NCBI RefSeq assembly: GCF_009695935.1
Contig: NZ_VUMY01000001.1
Location: forward strand, 178,162 to 242,161
Direction: 5' to 3'
Length of the DNA stretch: 64,000 nucleotides
From: Mobiluncus porci
GTDB taxonomy: Bacteria > Actinomycetota > Actinomycetes > Actinomycetales > Actinomycetaceae
Below, one piece after another: positions 1-7,274 of this stretch (its first letter is position 1; every line of letters begins with the position of its first letter). The notes beneath the pieces are model-generated. The model was not told the DNA's origin. It did not search any database and saw only the letters and a program-made list of their open reading frames with translations. The translations under genes and the position numbers were made by a program.

Positions 1-1209
1 GTTGGTTACGGGTGTGCGACCTGTATCGGTAACTCCGGCCCGCTGCCGGCCGAGATTTCGAAGGTCATTAATGACAATGACCTCGCAGTAGCCGCAGTTC
101 TCTCCGGTAACCGTAACTTCGAAGGCCGCATCAGCCCCGACGTGAAGATGAACTATCTAGCTTCCCCGCCGCTCGTGGTGGCTTACGCGCTCGCCGGCAC
201 GATGGACTTCGATTTCGAAACCGAACCTCTCGGTCAAGACGAAGCCGGCAATGATGTCTTCTTGCGCGACATTTGGCCCGATCCTGCCGAGGTACAGAAG
301 ACCATTGATGACACCATCGACCGCGATATGTACTTGAAGGACTATGCGAATGTTTTCGCCGGCGACGAGCGTTGGCAGTCCTTGCCGACCCCCGAGGGAG
401 ATCGTTTCGCGTGGGACGACGGTTCGACCTATGTTCGCAAGGCGCCGTTCTTCGATGGCATGAAGATGGAGCCGGAACCGGTAAAGGATATCCACGGGGC
501 ACGCGTTTTGCTGAAGCTCGGCGATTCCGTTACGACCGACCACATCTCTCCCGCGGGCGCGTTCAAGCCGGAAACTCCGGCGGGCCAGTACTTGACTGGT
601 CACGGGGTTCAGCCGAAAGACTTCAACTCCTACGGTTCGCGCCGCGGTAACCACGAGGTCATGATGCGCGGCACATTCGCCAACATCCGCATCAAGAACC
701 AGCTCTTGGACGGTGTCGAGGGCGGTTTCACCCGCGATTTCACCCAACAAGGCGGACCCCAGGCGTATGTCTACGACGCGTCCATGAACTACCAAGCTGC
801 GGGTGTCCCGCTCGTGGTTTTGGGCGGGAAAGAATACGGTACCGGCTCAAGCCGCGACTGGGCGGCGAAAGGTACGCGCCTTTTGGGCGTGAAGGCGGTT
901 ATCGCCCAGTCCTTCGAGCGGATTCACCGTAGCAACCTGATAGGCATGGGCATTATTCCGTTGCAGTTCCCGGAGGGTCAGTCGGCTGACTCTCTCGGTT
1001 TGGACGGAACCGAGACCTTCGACATTACCGGGATTGAGGAGCTGAACTCCGGCTCGACTCCGAAGACCGTGAAGGTCGTGGCCACCAAGGATGACGGCTC
1101 TACCATCGAGTTTGATGCGGTAGTTCGCATCGACACCCCCGGAGAAGCTGACTACTACCGCAACGACGGGATTCTCCGCTACGTGTTGCGCAACCTGGTG
1201 AAGGCCTAG
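1..1209 (+). CDS. acnA: Aconitate hydratase, C-terminal part (partial at window edge)
   Basis: The frame is open from the first base and covers the last ~402 residues of a monomeric aconitase (the full protein is ~900 residues). It isomerises citrate to isocitrate in the cytosolic TCA cycle. The opening residues [13 protein letters not shown] contain two cysteine ligands of the [4Fe-4S] cluster in their usual context. The downstream swivel domain contains the family motifs [38 protein letters not shown] and [14 protein letters not shown]. The gene ends 104 bp before dxs on the same strand, with a GC-rich hairpin between. The start and N-terminal domains lie outside the window. Aconitase appears intact, in contrast to the nearby pyruvate dehydrogenase remnants. 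Confidence 0.97.
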   Translation, partial: VGYGCATCIGNSGPLPAEISKVINDNDLAVAAVLSGNRNFEGRISPDVKMNYLASPPLVVAYALAGTMDFDFETEPLGQDEAGNDVFLRDIWPDPAEVQKTIDDTIDRDMYLKDYANVFAGDERWQSLPTPEGDRFAWDDGSTYVRKAPFFDGMKMEPEPVKDIHGARVLLKLGDSVTTDHISPAGAFKPETPAGQYLTGHGVQPKDFNSYGSRRGNHEVMMRGTFANIRIKNQLLDGVEGGFTRDFTQQGGPQAYVYDASMNYQAAGVPLVVLGGKEYGTGSSRDWAAKGTRLLGVKAVIAQSFERIHRSNLIGMGIIPLQFPEGQSADSLGLDGTETFDITGIEELNSGSTPKTVKVVATKDDGSTIEFDAVVRIDTPGEADYYRNDGILRYVLRNLVKA

Positions 1210-1227
1210 CCGAAACCTGAAGCGATT

Positions 1228-1258
1228 GGTGCCCTCGGTATCCCCGGCCGGGGGCACC
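1228..1258 (+). terminator. GC-rich hairpin after aconitase
   Basis: Arms GGTGCCC and GGGCACC enclose a further CCCCGG/CCGGGG pairing 19 bp after the aconitase stop. No T-run follows, so it is only a possible terminator or attenuating hairpin between acnA and dxs. Confidence 0.35.
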
Positions 1259-1313
1259 TCCGCGTTTAAACCGCTAGAATAGTCCTTATTGACTTTTAAG
1301 GGAGCACTAACCA

Positions 1314-3356
1314 ATGAAAGAATCTCAAAATCCGGAAAAGCGAGAGCACCACACGGAGACCTCGAGTTTTCCGGCGCTAAAGATTCTGCCACTGATTAAA
1401 ACCCCGCGCGACCTCCAGAAGCTAAACCATCGCCAACTCGACCGCTTAGCCGGAGAAATCCGTCGCTTCTTGGTGCAGTCAGTGGCCCAAACCGGCGGAC
1501 ACCTGGGCCCCAATCTCGGTGTCGTCGAGCTCACTATCGCCCTGCACCGGATTTTCGATGTCTCCCGCGATGTTTTTGTATTCGACACCGGCCACCAAAC
1601 CTACGTACACAAACTCCTTACCGGACGCCAGGACTTCTCCCACCTGCGCCAACGTGGCGGCCTGTCCGGATATCCTTCGCGGGCAGAATCTGACACGGAT
1701 GTTTTGGAAAACTCTCACGCCTCGGCTTCCCTGGCTTGGGCTGACGGAATCGCGAGGGCGAACCGGCTCGCGGGACGCCCGGGCTGGGTAGTGGCGGTTA
1801 TCGGTGACGGCGCCTTCACCGGCGGGATGGCTTGGGAGGCTTTGAACAATATTGCTGCCGAAAACGAGGGGCGCTTGTTGATTGTCCTAAACGACAACGG
1901 GCGATCCTATGCTCCAACCATCGGAGGCCTCGCCCATCATCTCGATGCCCTTCGGGTGACTCCGCAATATGAAAAGGCCTTGAAGTGGGGAAAGCAGACC
2001 TTACGGGGGAGTGGGCCAGTCGGGAATCTGGTTTACTCCGGCTTACACGCAGCGAAAGCCGGTCTACGGGACATGGTGTCTCCTGCAGAAGGCGCGCTCT
2101 TTGATGAACTCGGCATCACCTACACCGGTCCGGTTGACGGCCACGACATTGCCGCGTTGGAGTTTTCTTTCACACGCGTGTTGGCCTCGACCAAGCCGGT
2201 TCTCATCCACGTCATAACCCAGAAAGGTCGCGGTTACACTCCGGCGGAAACAAATATATCCGACCACTTCCACGCTATTGGGCGGATTCACCCCGAAACC
2301 GGCCTCCCGATAGATCCCGAGCGTTTCGAATGGACCCAGGTTTTTGCCGATGAGATTTTGCACTTGGCGCGCCGCGACGAAAAAATTGTGGCTCTAACTG
2401 CGGCAATGCTCCAACCGGTCGGTTTGTTGCCTTTCAAGAAACAATTCCCGAACCGGGTTTTCGACGTCGGGATTGCCGAAGCCGACGCGATGGCGACCGC
2501 CGCGGGACTCGCCTACGGAGGCTACCATCCGGTTTTCGCGGTCTATTCGACTTTCCTGAACCGCGCCTACGACCAGCTCTTGATGGACGTGGCGCTCCAC
2601 CACGCCGGAGTGACAATCTGTGAGGATCGCTCGGGAGTGACCGGCTCTGATGGAGCGAGCCACAACGGGGTGTGGGATATTGCCTTGGCGGCTACGGTGC
2701 CGGGCTTGCGTTTGGCGGCGCCACGCGACGAGGCCACGCTTCGCGATGAGCTCGGAGAGGCGGTTTTGGTTGACAATGCGCCAACGATTGTGCGCTATCC
2801 CAAGGGTTCCTTGCCCGACCCGATTCCGGCCTTGCGTCGCGAGGGGAGTATGGATGTGCTGTGGGAATCTCCCGCGGGAAGTTCGGCGGGGGACTCAACA
2901 AGGGCTAGCCAGAGTAATGCCGAGGACGGCGCTACCGATACCCAGTCTCGGGGTTCGGGCGCGGAGGCGGCTCCGCGCTTGCTGATTGCTGCCACCGGCG
3001 CATTTGCAAAGTTGGGGATGGATGTGGGCGAGTCGCTCGCGGGAGACTTCAACGTGAAAGTTATTGATCCACGCTGGCTCCTTCCAGTGGCGTCGGATCT
3101 AGTGCGGGCCTCTGCGGGATATGACTGGGTCGTGACCTTGGAAGACGGGCTGGTTGATGGCGGTTTTGGCTCGCAAATTCGCAACCGTCTTGCTGAATCC
3201 AACGTGTTCACGCCCGTACTGTCCTACGGGATCCCGAAACAATTCCTCTCCCACGCCACCCGTGGGGAAATTCTCGAAGAGCTGGGACTGACTTCGGAGG
3301 CGCTGGTGGATTCCATCCGCTCCCGAACCGGAGTCTTGTCCGTACAAAAGGCCTGA
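1314..3356 (+). CDS. dxs: 1-deoxy-D-xylulose-5-phosphate synthase
   Basis: A 680-residue thiamine-diphosphate enzyme that condenses pyruvate and glyceraldehyde-3-phosphate, the first step of the MEP isoprenoid pathway. Visible motifs: DTGHQTYVHKLLTGR, the ThDP/Mg motif GDGAFTGG with NDNGRSYAPTIGGL, the pyrimidine-binding domain around FDVGIAEADA, and DRSGVTGSDGASHNG. The ATG at 1314 follows GGGAG at a good distance. Two oddities: the nearly invariant EQHA after GIA reads EADA (residues ~389-392), and residues ~518-554 form a Ser/Gly/Ala-rich low-complexity insert before the C-terminal domain. The frame is intact. Acn followed by dxs is a familiar actinobacterial order. A TAGAAT -10-like hexamer lies ~35 bp upstream of the start. 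Confidence 0.95.
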   Translation: MKESQNPEKREHHTETSSFPALKILPLIKTPRDLQKLNHRQLDRLAGEIRRFLVQSVAQTGGHLGPNLGVVELTIALHRIFDVSRDVFVFDTGHQTYVHKLLTGRQDFSHLRQRGGLSGYPSRAESDTDVLENSHASASLAWADGIARANRLAGRPGWVVAVIGDGAFTGGMAWEALNNIAAENEGRLLIVLNDNGRSYAPTIGGLAHHLDALRVTPQYEKALKWGKQTLRGSGPVGNLVYSGLHAAKAGLRDMVSPAEGALFDELGITYTGPVDGHDIAALEFSFTRVLASTKPVLIHVITQKGRGYTPAETNISDHFHAIGRIHPETGLPIDPERFEWTQVFADEILHLARRDEKIVALTAAMLQPVGLLPFKKQFPNRVFDVGIAEADAMATAAGLAYGGYHPVFAVYSTFLNRAYDQLLMDVALHHAGVTICEDRSGVTGSDGASHNGVWDIALAATVPGLRLAAPRDEATLRDELGEAVLVDNAPTIVRYPKGSLPDPIPALRREGSMDVLWESPAGSSAGDSTRASQSNAEDGATDTQSRGSGAEAAPRLLIAATGAFAKLGMDVGESLAGDFNVKVIDPRWLLPVASDLVRASAGYDWVVTLEDGLVDGGFGSQIRNRLAESNVFTPVLSYGIPKQFLSHATRGEILEELGLTSEALVDSIRSRTGVLSVQKA

Positions 3357-3439
3357 TGGCGAGGCGCGAGAAAAGCCTTAAAACCTTTAGAATCACAGAT
3401 TTCTGAGAGAAATTTTCCAAAATTCAATCAAAATCCTTT

Positions 3440-3461
3440 TATATCAATTCAGTTTGATATA
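3440..3461. promoter_or_regulatory. Palindromic operator of the ArsR/SmtB-type regulator
   Basis: Perfect 8-bp inverted arms TATATCAA and TTGATATA are separated by 6 bp, immediately upstream of the ArsR gene. The right arm overlaps a -10-like TATAAA (3458-3463). Size and position fit an ArsR/SmtB-family imperfect 12-2-12 operator used for autorepression (inference). Confidence 0.6.
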
Positions 3462-3472
3462 AACTTGTTTTT

Positions 3473-3832
3473 ATGAACGATACGGATGGGGTTATGAACA
3501 AGACGACATCGATGCCAATTACTGCAGAAGATCCCGCAGTGGTGGACGCGGTGGTCGAGTTGTTCAAGGCTCTCTCGAATCCAACTCGGGTCGCCATCAT
3601 CAATCGGTTGGCACAATCTCCTTCAGATGTGAATTCCTTGGTGGAGTTTTTGGGGGATACCTCCCAACCGCTGGTGTCGCATCACTTGAAGATTCTTCGC
3701 GAAGCTCATTTGGTTGACATGACTCGAGACGGTAAAAGTAACCAGTATTCGCTCGTTGATACCCACGTGGCGTCAATATTCTTCGACGCCTTGAACCACA
3801 TGAAGGAGCATAACCATGACTGCAAACACTGA
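3473..3832 (+). CDS. ArsR/SmtB-family zinc-sensing repressor
   Basis: A small winged-helix repressor of 119 residues. The HTH region contains LFKALSNPTRVAIINRL and SQPLVSHHLKILREAHLV. The C-terminal helix has D96, H98, H109 and E112, which matches the spacing of the SmtB/CzrA alpha-5 zinc site (D-x-H, 11 residues, H-x-x-E). It ends in a further metal-binding tail, HNHDCKH. No cysteine alpha-3 site is seen. It probably represses itself and the overlapping metal-binding gene until zinc rises (inference). An in-frame ATG at 3494 (112 residues), preceded by GGATGGGG, is an equally good start; the ATG at 3473 would be almost leaderless. Confidence 0.88.
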   Translation: MNDTDGVMNKTTSMPITAEDPAVVDAVVELFKALSNPTRVAIINRLAQSPSDVNSLVEFLGDTSQPLVSHHLKILREAHLVDMTRDGKSNQYSLVDTHVASIFFDALNHMKEHNHDCKH

Positions 3833-4139
3833 ACACAAGCCGGCGGAAGCCCACCACCACACCCACGGACCGAACTGCGGCCACGAGGCGGTTATCCACC
3901 ACGACCACGTAGACTACCTCCACGATGGCCACGCCCACCATGAAGACGGCGGGCACTACGACGAATGCGACACCTGCCAGTGCGCCAACTGCAACGACGT
4001 CTGCGCCAACTGCGACTGTGCGGAGTGCGACTGCCCGACTTGTGACCACAACCGTTGCCAGTGCGACCACTGCGACGATAACTGCTCCAACTGTAGCTGC
4101 GAGGACTGCAACTGCCAGACCTGCCGTCACGCGGCATAG
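3816..4139 (+). CDS. Hybrid His-rich/Cys-rich metal-binding protein (metallothionein-like)
   Basis: A 107-residue protein, 17 nt overlapped with the ArsR gene and with its own AAGGAGC ribosome-binding site. Residues 1-50 are histidine-rich (14 His) and resemble small actinobacterial zinc-binding peptides with HGPNCGH and HVDYLHDGHAHH. Residues 51-103 hold 19 Cys, mostly as CxC and CxxC, like a bacterial metallothionein. In total there are 20 Cys and 17 His. There is no signal peptide or membrane segment, so it should be cytosolic. Overlap with an SmtB-type sensor suggests zinc or other soft-metal buffering. I do not recognise an exact family for the fused form, so the function is inferred from composition and context. 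Confidence 0.8.
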   Translation: MTANTEHKPAEAHHHTHGPNCGHEAVIHHDHVDYLHDGHAHHEDGGHYDECDTCQCANCNDVCANCDCAECDCPTCDHNRCQCDHCDDNCSNCSCEDCNCQTCRHAA

Positions 4140-4270
4140 ATGTGGCGAGGCCTATCCGCTTTTGAGATTTACGATTCCAGCCTCCGGGTTTAGCTCGGGG
4201 GCTGGAGTGATTTAATCGGCTTGGTCTCAAGGATTAATGGGAGAGCTGGGGTGTGAGGGTTTTCAATTAG

Positions 4271-4285
4271 TGATAACGATTATCA
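4271..4285. promoter_or_regulatory. Zur/Fur-type box upstream of the alternative L28 gene
   Basis: The near-perfect palindrome TGATAACGATTATCA (one mismatched pair beside the centre) sits just upstream of a TATACT -10 hexamer (4291-4296), 7 nt before the rpmB start. A repressor bound here would block RNA polymerase. The sequence alone cannot separate Zur from Fur, but the gene it controls points to Zur. Confidence 0.7.
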
Positions 4286-4303
4286 TTATATATACTTGTT
4301 CCC

Positions 4304-4540
4304 ATGTCCAAACGATGCCAAGTTACGAATACTAAACCCGGTTACGGGAATTCTGTGTCCCACTCGCAGCGCAAAACTCGCCGCCGATGGGAACCAAACC
4401 TCCAGGTCAAGCACTATTGGGTGCCGTCTTTAGGGCGAAAGGTCAAACTCACTTTGAGCGCTAAGGCCATCAAGACGATTGACAAGCGCGGGATTGACGC
4501 GGTGGTGGCGGAAATGTTGGCAAGAGGGGAGAAGCTCTAG
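4304..4540 (+). CDS. rpmB: 50S ribosomal protein L28, zinc-independent (C-minus) paralogue
   Basis: A 78-residue L28 with typical family segments: [31 protein letters not shown] and [14 protein letters not shown]. Only one cysteine is present (Cys5), so the CxxC pairs of the zinc-binding form are missing. In actinobacteria such C-minus copies sit under Zur control and replace the zinc-loaded version when zinc is scarce. The Zur-type box at 4271-4285 fits this. The ATG lies 7 nt after the -10 hexamer with no Shine-Dalgarno sequence, suggesting a leaderless transcript. The usual partners rpmG2 and rpsR2 are absent, and rpsN2 survives only as a stump. Confidence 0.92.
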   Translation: MSKRCQVTNTKPGYGNSVSHSQRKTRRRWEPNLQVKHYWVPSLGRKVKLTLSAKAIKTIDKRGIDAVVAEMLARGEKL

Positions 4541-4602
4541 TGGCGAAGAAATCGAAGATTGCCAAGAACCTCCAGCGTCAGGCGGCGGTGGAGAAAAAGT
4601 GA
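4540..4602 (+). pseudogene. rpsN: Truncated 30S ribosomal protein S14 (C-minus paralogue), first 20 codons
   Basis: A GTG overlapping the last base of the rpmB stop opens 20 codons beginning MAKKSKIAKNLQRQAAVE, the N-terminus of an S14 of the zinc-independent rpmB-rpmG-rpsN-rpsR type. It ends at a TGA, whereas full S14 of this type has about 100 residues. No S14-like sequence is seen downstream in any frame. The break coincides with the CRISPR-repeat-like sequence beginning at 4599. It is almost certainly non-functional. Confidence 0.8.
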
Positions 4603-4625
4603 GCCCCCACATGCGGGGATGATCC
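4599..4625 (+). repeat. Solitary type I-E-like CRISPR repeat (relic)
   Basis: The 27 bases carry the CCCC-ACATGC-GGGG stem and the terminal GGGGATGATCC of type I-E repeats in actinobacteria. They match the typical 28-nt form with about two substitutions and one deletion in the left arm, and begin with GTG as expected. Only one complete copy is visible and there are no cas genes in the window. A possible second copy lacking its central stem (GTGA joined to ATGATTCC, 4656-4667) lies after a 30-nt interval. Confidence 0.6.
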
Positions 4626-4962
4626 AGTCACAGAATCAAGCCACCAACCAAGACCGTGAATGATTCCAACAATAACACTCTCACCGAAACCACCAACAGC
4701 CTACACAAGACAGGGCTGACCTATCCCCAGCCATGAACATCACTAACAGAGATCGAACACGCTACATTAAACCAGACACACAAGTTAAACAACATACACC
4801 CCCTCAAAACCTACAAATACAACAGCCCTACAGAAAACACCAACACAAACAATCAGACCCAAGACAACAACCCAATCCCCACACAAAAACAAAACCCAAA
4901 ACACTACAAGTGTCAAAAAACCATCAAATACTCTCAAAAGAAATCAACCAAAAAACAGGGTC
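4626..4962. other. Gene-free, strongly A+C-biased stretch
   Basis: No convincing gene, RNA or repeat array is seen. On the plus strand G and T are scarce: from 4741 to 4920 I count 12 G and 17 T in 180 bases, so A+C is 84%. An open frame at 4733-4978 encodes only Gln/Lys/Pro/Asn-rich low-complexity sequence. It may be an old CRISPR leader or spacer region, or other relic DNA. Confidence 0.6.
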
Positions 4963-5490
4963 GTACCACCGTCCTTGACAATGTGGCGCAGCTCATAAGC
5001 ATATACCGGATCCTAGTGAATCACCGCGTGATCCAAGGCCGCATAGAGCGGCATATTCCCAACGGCGTGTTACAGGCCTTCACCGGTAAGCTTCGTTCGT
5101 CCCGCGGCCGCGCGCGCAATGAAACCGTGCGTGAGCTGGTCTCCGGCGACCCAAACTGGTCGGCAGTGCGCTGGTAACCGAACATGGCATAGAACAGGTA
5201 GAAAGGAATCATCGTCTCGCCGTGGGGCTTGTAGGAAGTCACTGCCACCTGCATCGCCGCGACCGAACCCGCCTCACTAATACCCGTGTGGAGAATCTGG
5301 CCTTTGGTGGACTCCCGAGAGGAAAGCATCATGCCCTTATCGACCGGAGTGTACTTTTGACACTGGGCATTGAAAAACTGTTCGCTCGGAAACATGGACT
5401 TCATCCCGAAAGCGAGCGCCTCATCTGGATAATCGGGACGACGCGTTTCCCGATGCTGGACTCGCGAAACAGAATAAAGATTTGACGACC
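4963..5490 (-). pseudogene. aceE: Decayed fragment of pyruvate dehydrogenase E1 (AceE type)
   Basis: Reading the minus strand downward, fragments of homodimeric E1p appear in shifting frames: SSIGKRVVPII, then DEALAFGMKSMFPSEQFF, STKGQILHTGISEAG, MIPFYLFYAMFGYQRTADQF, then GDQLTHGFIARAAAGRTKL, then AYELRHIVKDG. At least two frameshifts (near 5430 and 5200) and two in-frame stops (TAA in place of the Gln in EGLQH, and a TAG before DPVYAYE) are seen. Only ~170 of ~900 residues remain. It cannot encode an active enzyme. The fragment covers part of the second half of E1 and abuts an E2 remnant in the opposite orientation. Confidence 0.82.
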
Positions 5491-5505
5491 CACACCAGGT
5501 TCAAG

Positions 5506-5795
5506 GCCCAGAACTCGAGGGCGGAACTTTCACCATCACCAACACCGGCAGTGGCGGGGTCTTGAGGGACACTTCCGCCGTGAACTATCCCGAAGAAGCG
5601 ATTCTCCAGGTGGGGCAATCGTGAAGCGACCCGCCGTGGTGAGAGGAGCGGACAGCGTGGACGGAATCGCGATTTGTCACCTGGTTGAGCTCGTGCTGAG
5701 CTATGACCACCGCCTGATTGACGGGGCTGATGCCGCCCGCTACCTCACGGACGTGAAAAAGCGCCTCGTGGAGGCTGATTTTGCCTCCAATCTCA
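5506..5795 (+). pseudogene. Decayed C-terminal fragment of a 2-oxo acid dehydrogenase E2 acyltransferase
   Basis: The plus strand encodes PELEGGTFTITNTGSGGVL in one frame. After a frameshift near 5618 it continues with IVKRPAVV and then LSYDHRLIDGADAARYLTDV, the catalytic-domain end of dihydrolipoamide acyltransferases, including the HRxxDG active-site motif. Everything upstream (lipoyl domains, linker, most of the catalytic domain) is missing. It is a relic of a pyruvate or 2-oxoglutarate dehydrogenase E2 (sucB/aceF type). It lies head-to-head with the aceE fragment, so rearrangement accompanied the decay. Confidence 0.8.
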
Positions 5796-5874
5796 GCCTG
5801 TTAGGTCTTAGCGGTCGTTCTAATTGGCCAAGGCGCCGCAGGCTTATCGCTGGAGAGGCTTTGGCGTGCGGCGG

Positions 5875-7122
5875 TCACTCCGATTTGAGCGCCTCCACAA
5901 TGGCGCTAAGGGCGTGTTCAATCTGCCAGGGACGCGCTTCGGCAGCTTGCAACACTCCCAGAACCTGGGACTCAGAGGCATCATCGGGTAGAACCCAGGC
6001 CAACTGGCGAAGCGTCCGCGGCTCCACCATGATTTCGGTGAGAACCTCCAAAGACCCCGCCACCTCAGCTACGGCGTCGCGAATCCGATGCCAACGATCG
6101 GCTTCCTGGGGATGATTGTGGGTGAAAGTCCGAGAATCAGGAACCTCCCCGGGGATTCGCGGAGCGCGACGCGGCGGGTATTCTTTCGGCGACAACTTGT
6201 AGGCACGAGACAACGCCGCAAACCACACATCGGCACGTTTCCGACCGGCACGATCGTGGCGGAACTCTTCGTAGGCGTTCATATAGCGCTTGCCCTTGGG
6301 TAGTCCGGCAGCGAGCGCGACCATTGCCGCGTTCGTGAGGACTTTTGAGGGCGCTTTGTCCTCAGCAGCGGCGATGCTTTCACGCGTTTCCCACAGCTCG
6401 CGGAGCGCCGCGAGATTGCGAGGGGAGTGGACTTTGCCGGAACCCGGGACGTGTCGCCACGGATCCGGTTTCGGGGCGGGAGGTTCGAAGTGCAGCAAGT
6501 GGTCGAACTCCTGTTCCGCCCAATCGTCTTTCCCGAGTTCACTAAGCTTGAGCCAGAGTTTTTCGCGCAGAGGAATCAAGAACTCCACGTCGAGTGCGGC
6601 ATATTCCAGCCAGTCTTGGGGGAGAGGGCGGGTGGACCAGTCGGCGGCCGAATGCTCTTTCGCCAAGGCGATTCCCAGCACCTCTTCGGTCACAGCCGCC
6701 AGCCCGAAACGTTCAAAATTCAGCAACTTGGCCGCCAGCTCCGTGTCGAACAGGAGCCGCGGATGCATCCCCACTTCCGATAAACACGGCAAATCCTGGG
6801 TGGCGTCGTGAAGAATCCACTCGCCTTTACCAATCGCTTCATCCAAGGGTTTCAAATCGGGGAACGCCGTGGGATCAATCAGAAAGGTTCCGGCTCCTTG
6901 ACGGCGAAGCTGGACGAGATAGGCGCCTTGCGAATAGCGAAAAGAGCCGGCTCTTTCGGTGTCTAAAGCCACTGGGCCCTCTGCGGCCGCCACGAGTTCA
7001 CAAACTCGAGTGAGCCCCTCCTCGGTATCTACCACCGGCTCCAAAGGCCCGCGCGTGGAAGTAATGAGACGCGGTTTTTTCACCGGCGGCTTACGTTTCT
7101 TCGTAGGGGGAGTTTCACTCAT
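5875..7122 (-). CDS. rnd: Ribonuclease D-like 3'-5' exonuclease
   Basis: A 415-residue DEDD-family exonuclease for stable-RNA 3' processing. The exonuclease domain shows VALDTERAGSF, the substrate-shaping TQDLPCL, and DWLEYAALDVEFLIPL. An HRDC domain follows around SPRNLAALRELWETRE. I chose the ATG at 7122 (MSETPPTKKRK) because AAAGGAGCT precedes it at good distance; an upstream ATG at 7197 lacks such a site. A basic Lys/Pro-rich N-terminus precedes the catalytic domain. Its stop lies ~80 bp from the E2 relic. rnd next to a DUF3000 gene is a known actinobacterial neighbourhood, here interrupted by the divergent gene at 7275. Confidence 0.92.
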   Translation of the reverse strand: MSETPPTKKRKPPVKKPRLITSTRGPLEPVVDTEEGLTRVCELVAAAEGPVALDTERAGSFRYSQGAYLVQLRRQGAGTFLIDPTAFPDLKPLDEAIGKGEWILHDATQDLPCLSEVGMHPRLLFDTELAAKLLNFERFGLAAVTEEVLGIALAKEHSAADWSTRPLPQDWLEYAALDVEFLIPLREKLWLKLSELGKDDWAEQEFDHLLHFEPPAPKPDPWRHVPGSGKVHSPRNLAALRELWETRESIAAAEDKAPSKVLTNAAMVALAAGLPKGKRYMNAYEEFRHDRAGRKRADVWFAALSRAYKLSPKEYPPRRAPRIPGEVPDSRTFTHNHPQEADRWHRIRDAVAEVAGSLEVLTEIMVEPRTLRQLAWVLPDDASESQVLGVLQAAEARPWQIEHALSAIVEALKSE

Positions 7123-7274
7123 AGCTCCTTTATCGTATATTCCTTTAGGCAAGGTAGGGGTTTCCCGCTCCGTTGATAGCGAATCGGTTTCGTCCATGAG
7201 ACAAATGTGGCGCCGCTGCGGATAATTACGATACGATTAAATCGTTGGTTAAGTGTTGAAACTCAGGGGGAAAT

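Noticed and set aside
4599..4962. A functional CRISPR array
   Set aside because: Only one complete repeat is visible and no cas genes occur, so a relic is the most that can be claimed.
4733..4978. An 81-residue open frame in the A+C-rich stretch
   Set aside because: Low-complexity Gln/Lys/Pro/Asn sequence created by base composition, with no ribosome-binding site and no recognisable motif.
5621..6115. A 164-residue frame starting MKRPAVVRGAD
   Set aside because: The first ~60 residues are the E2 acyltransferase relic; the rest is antisense to rnd.
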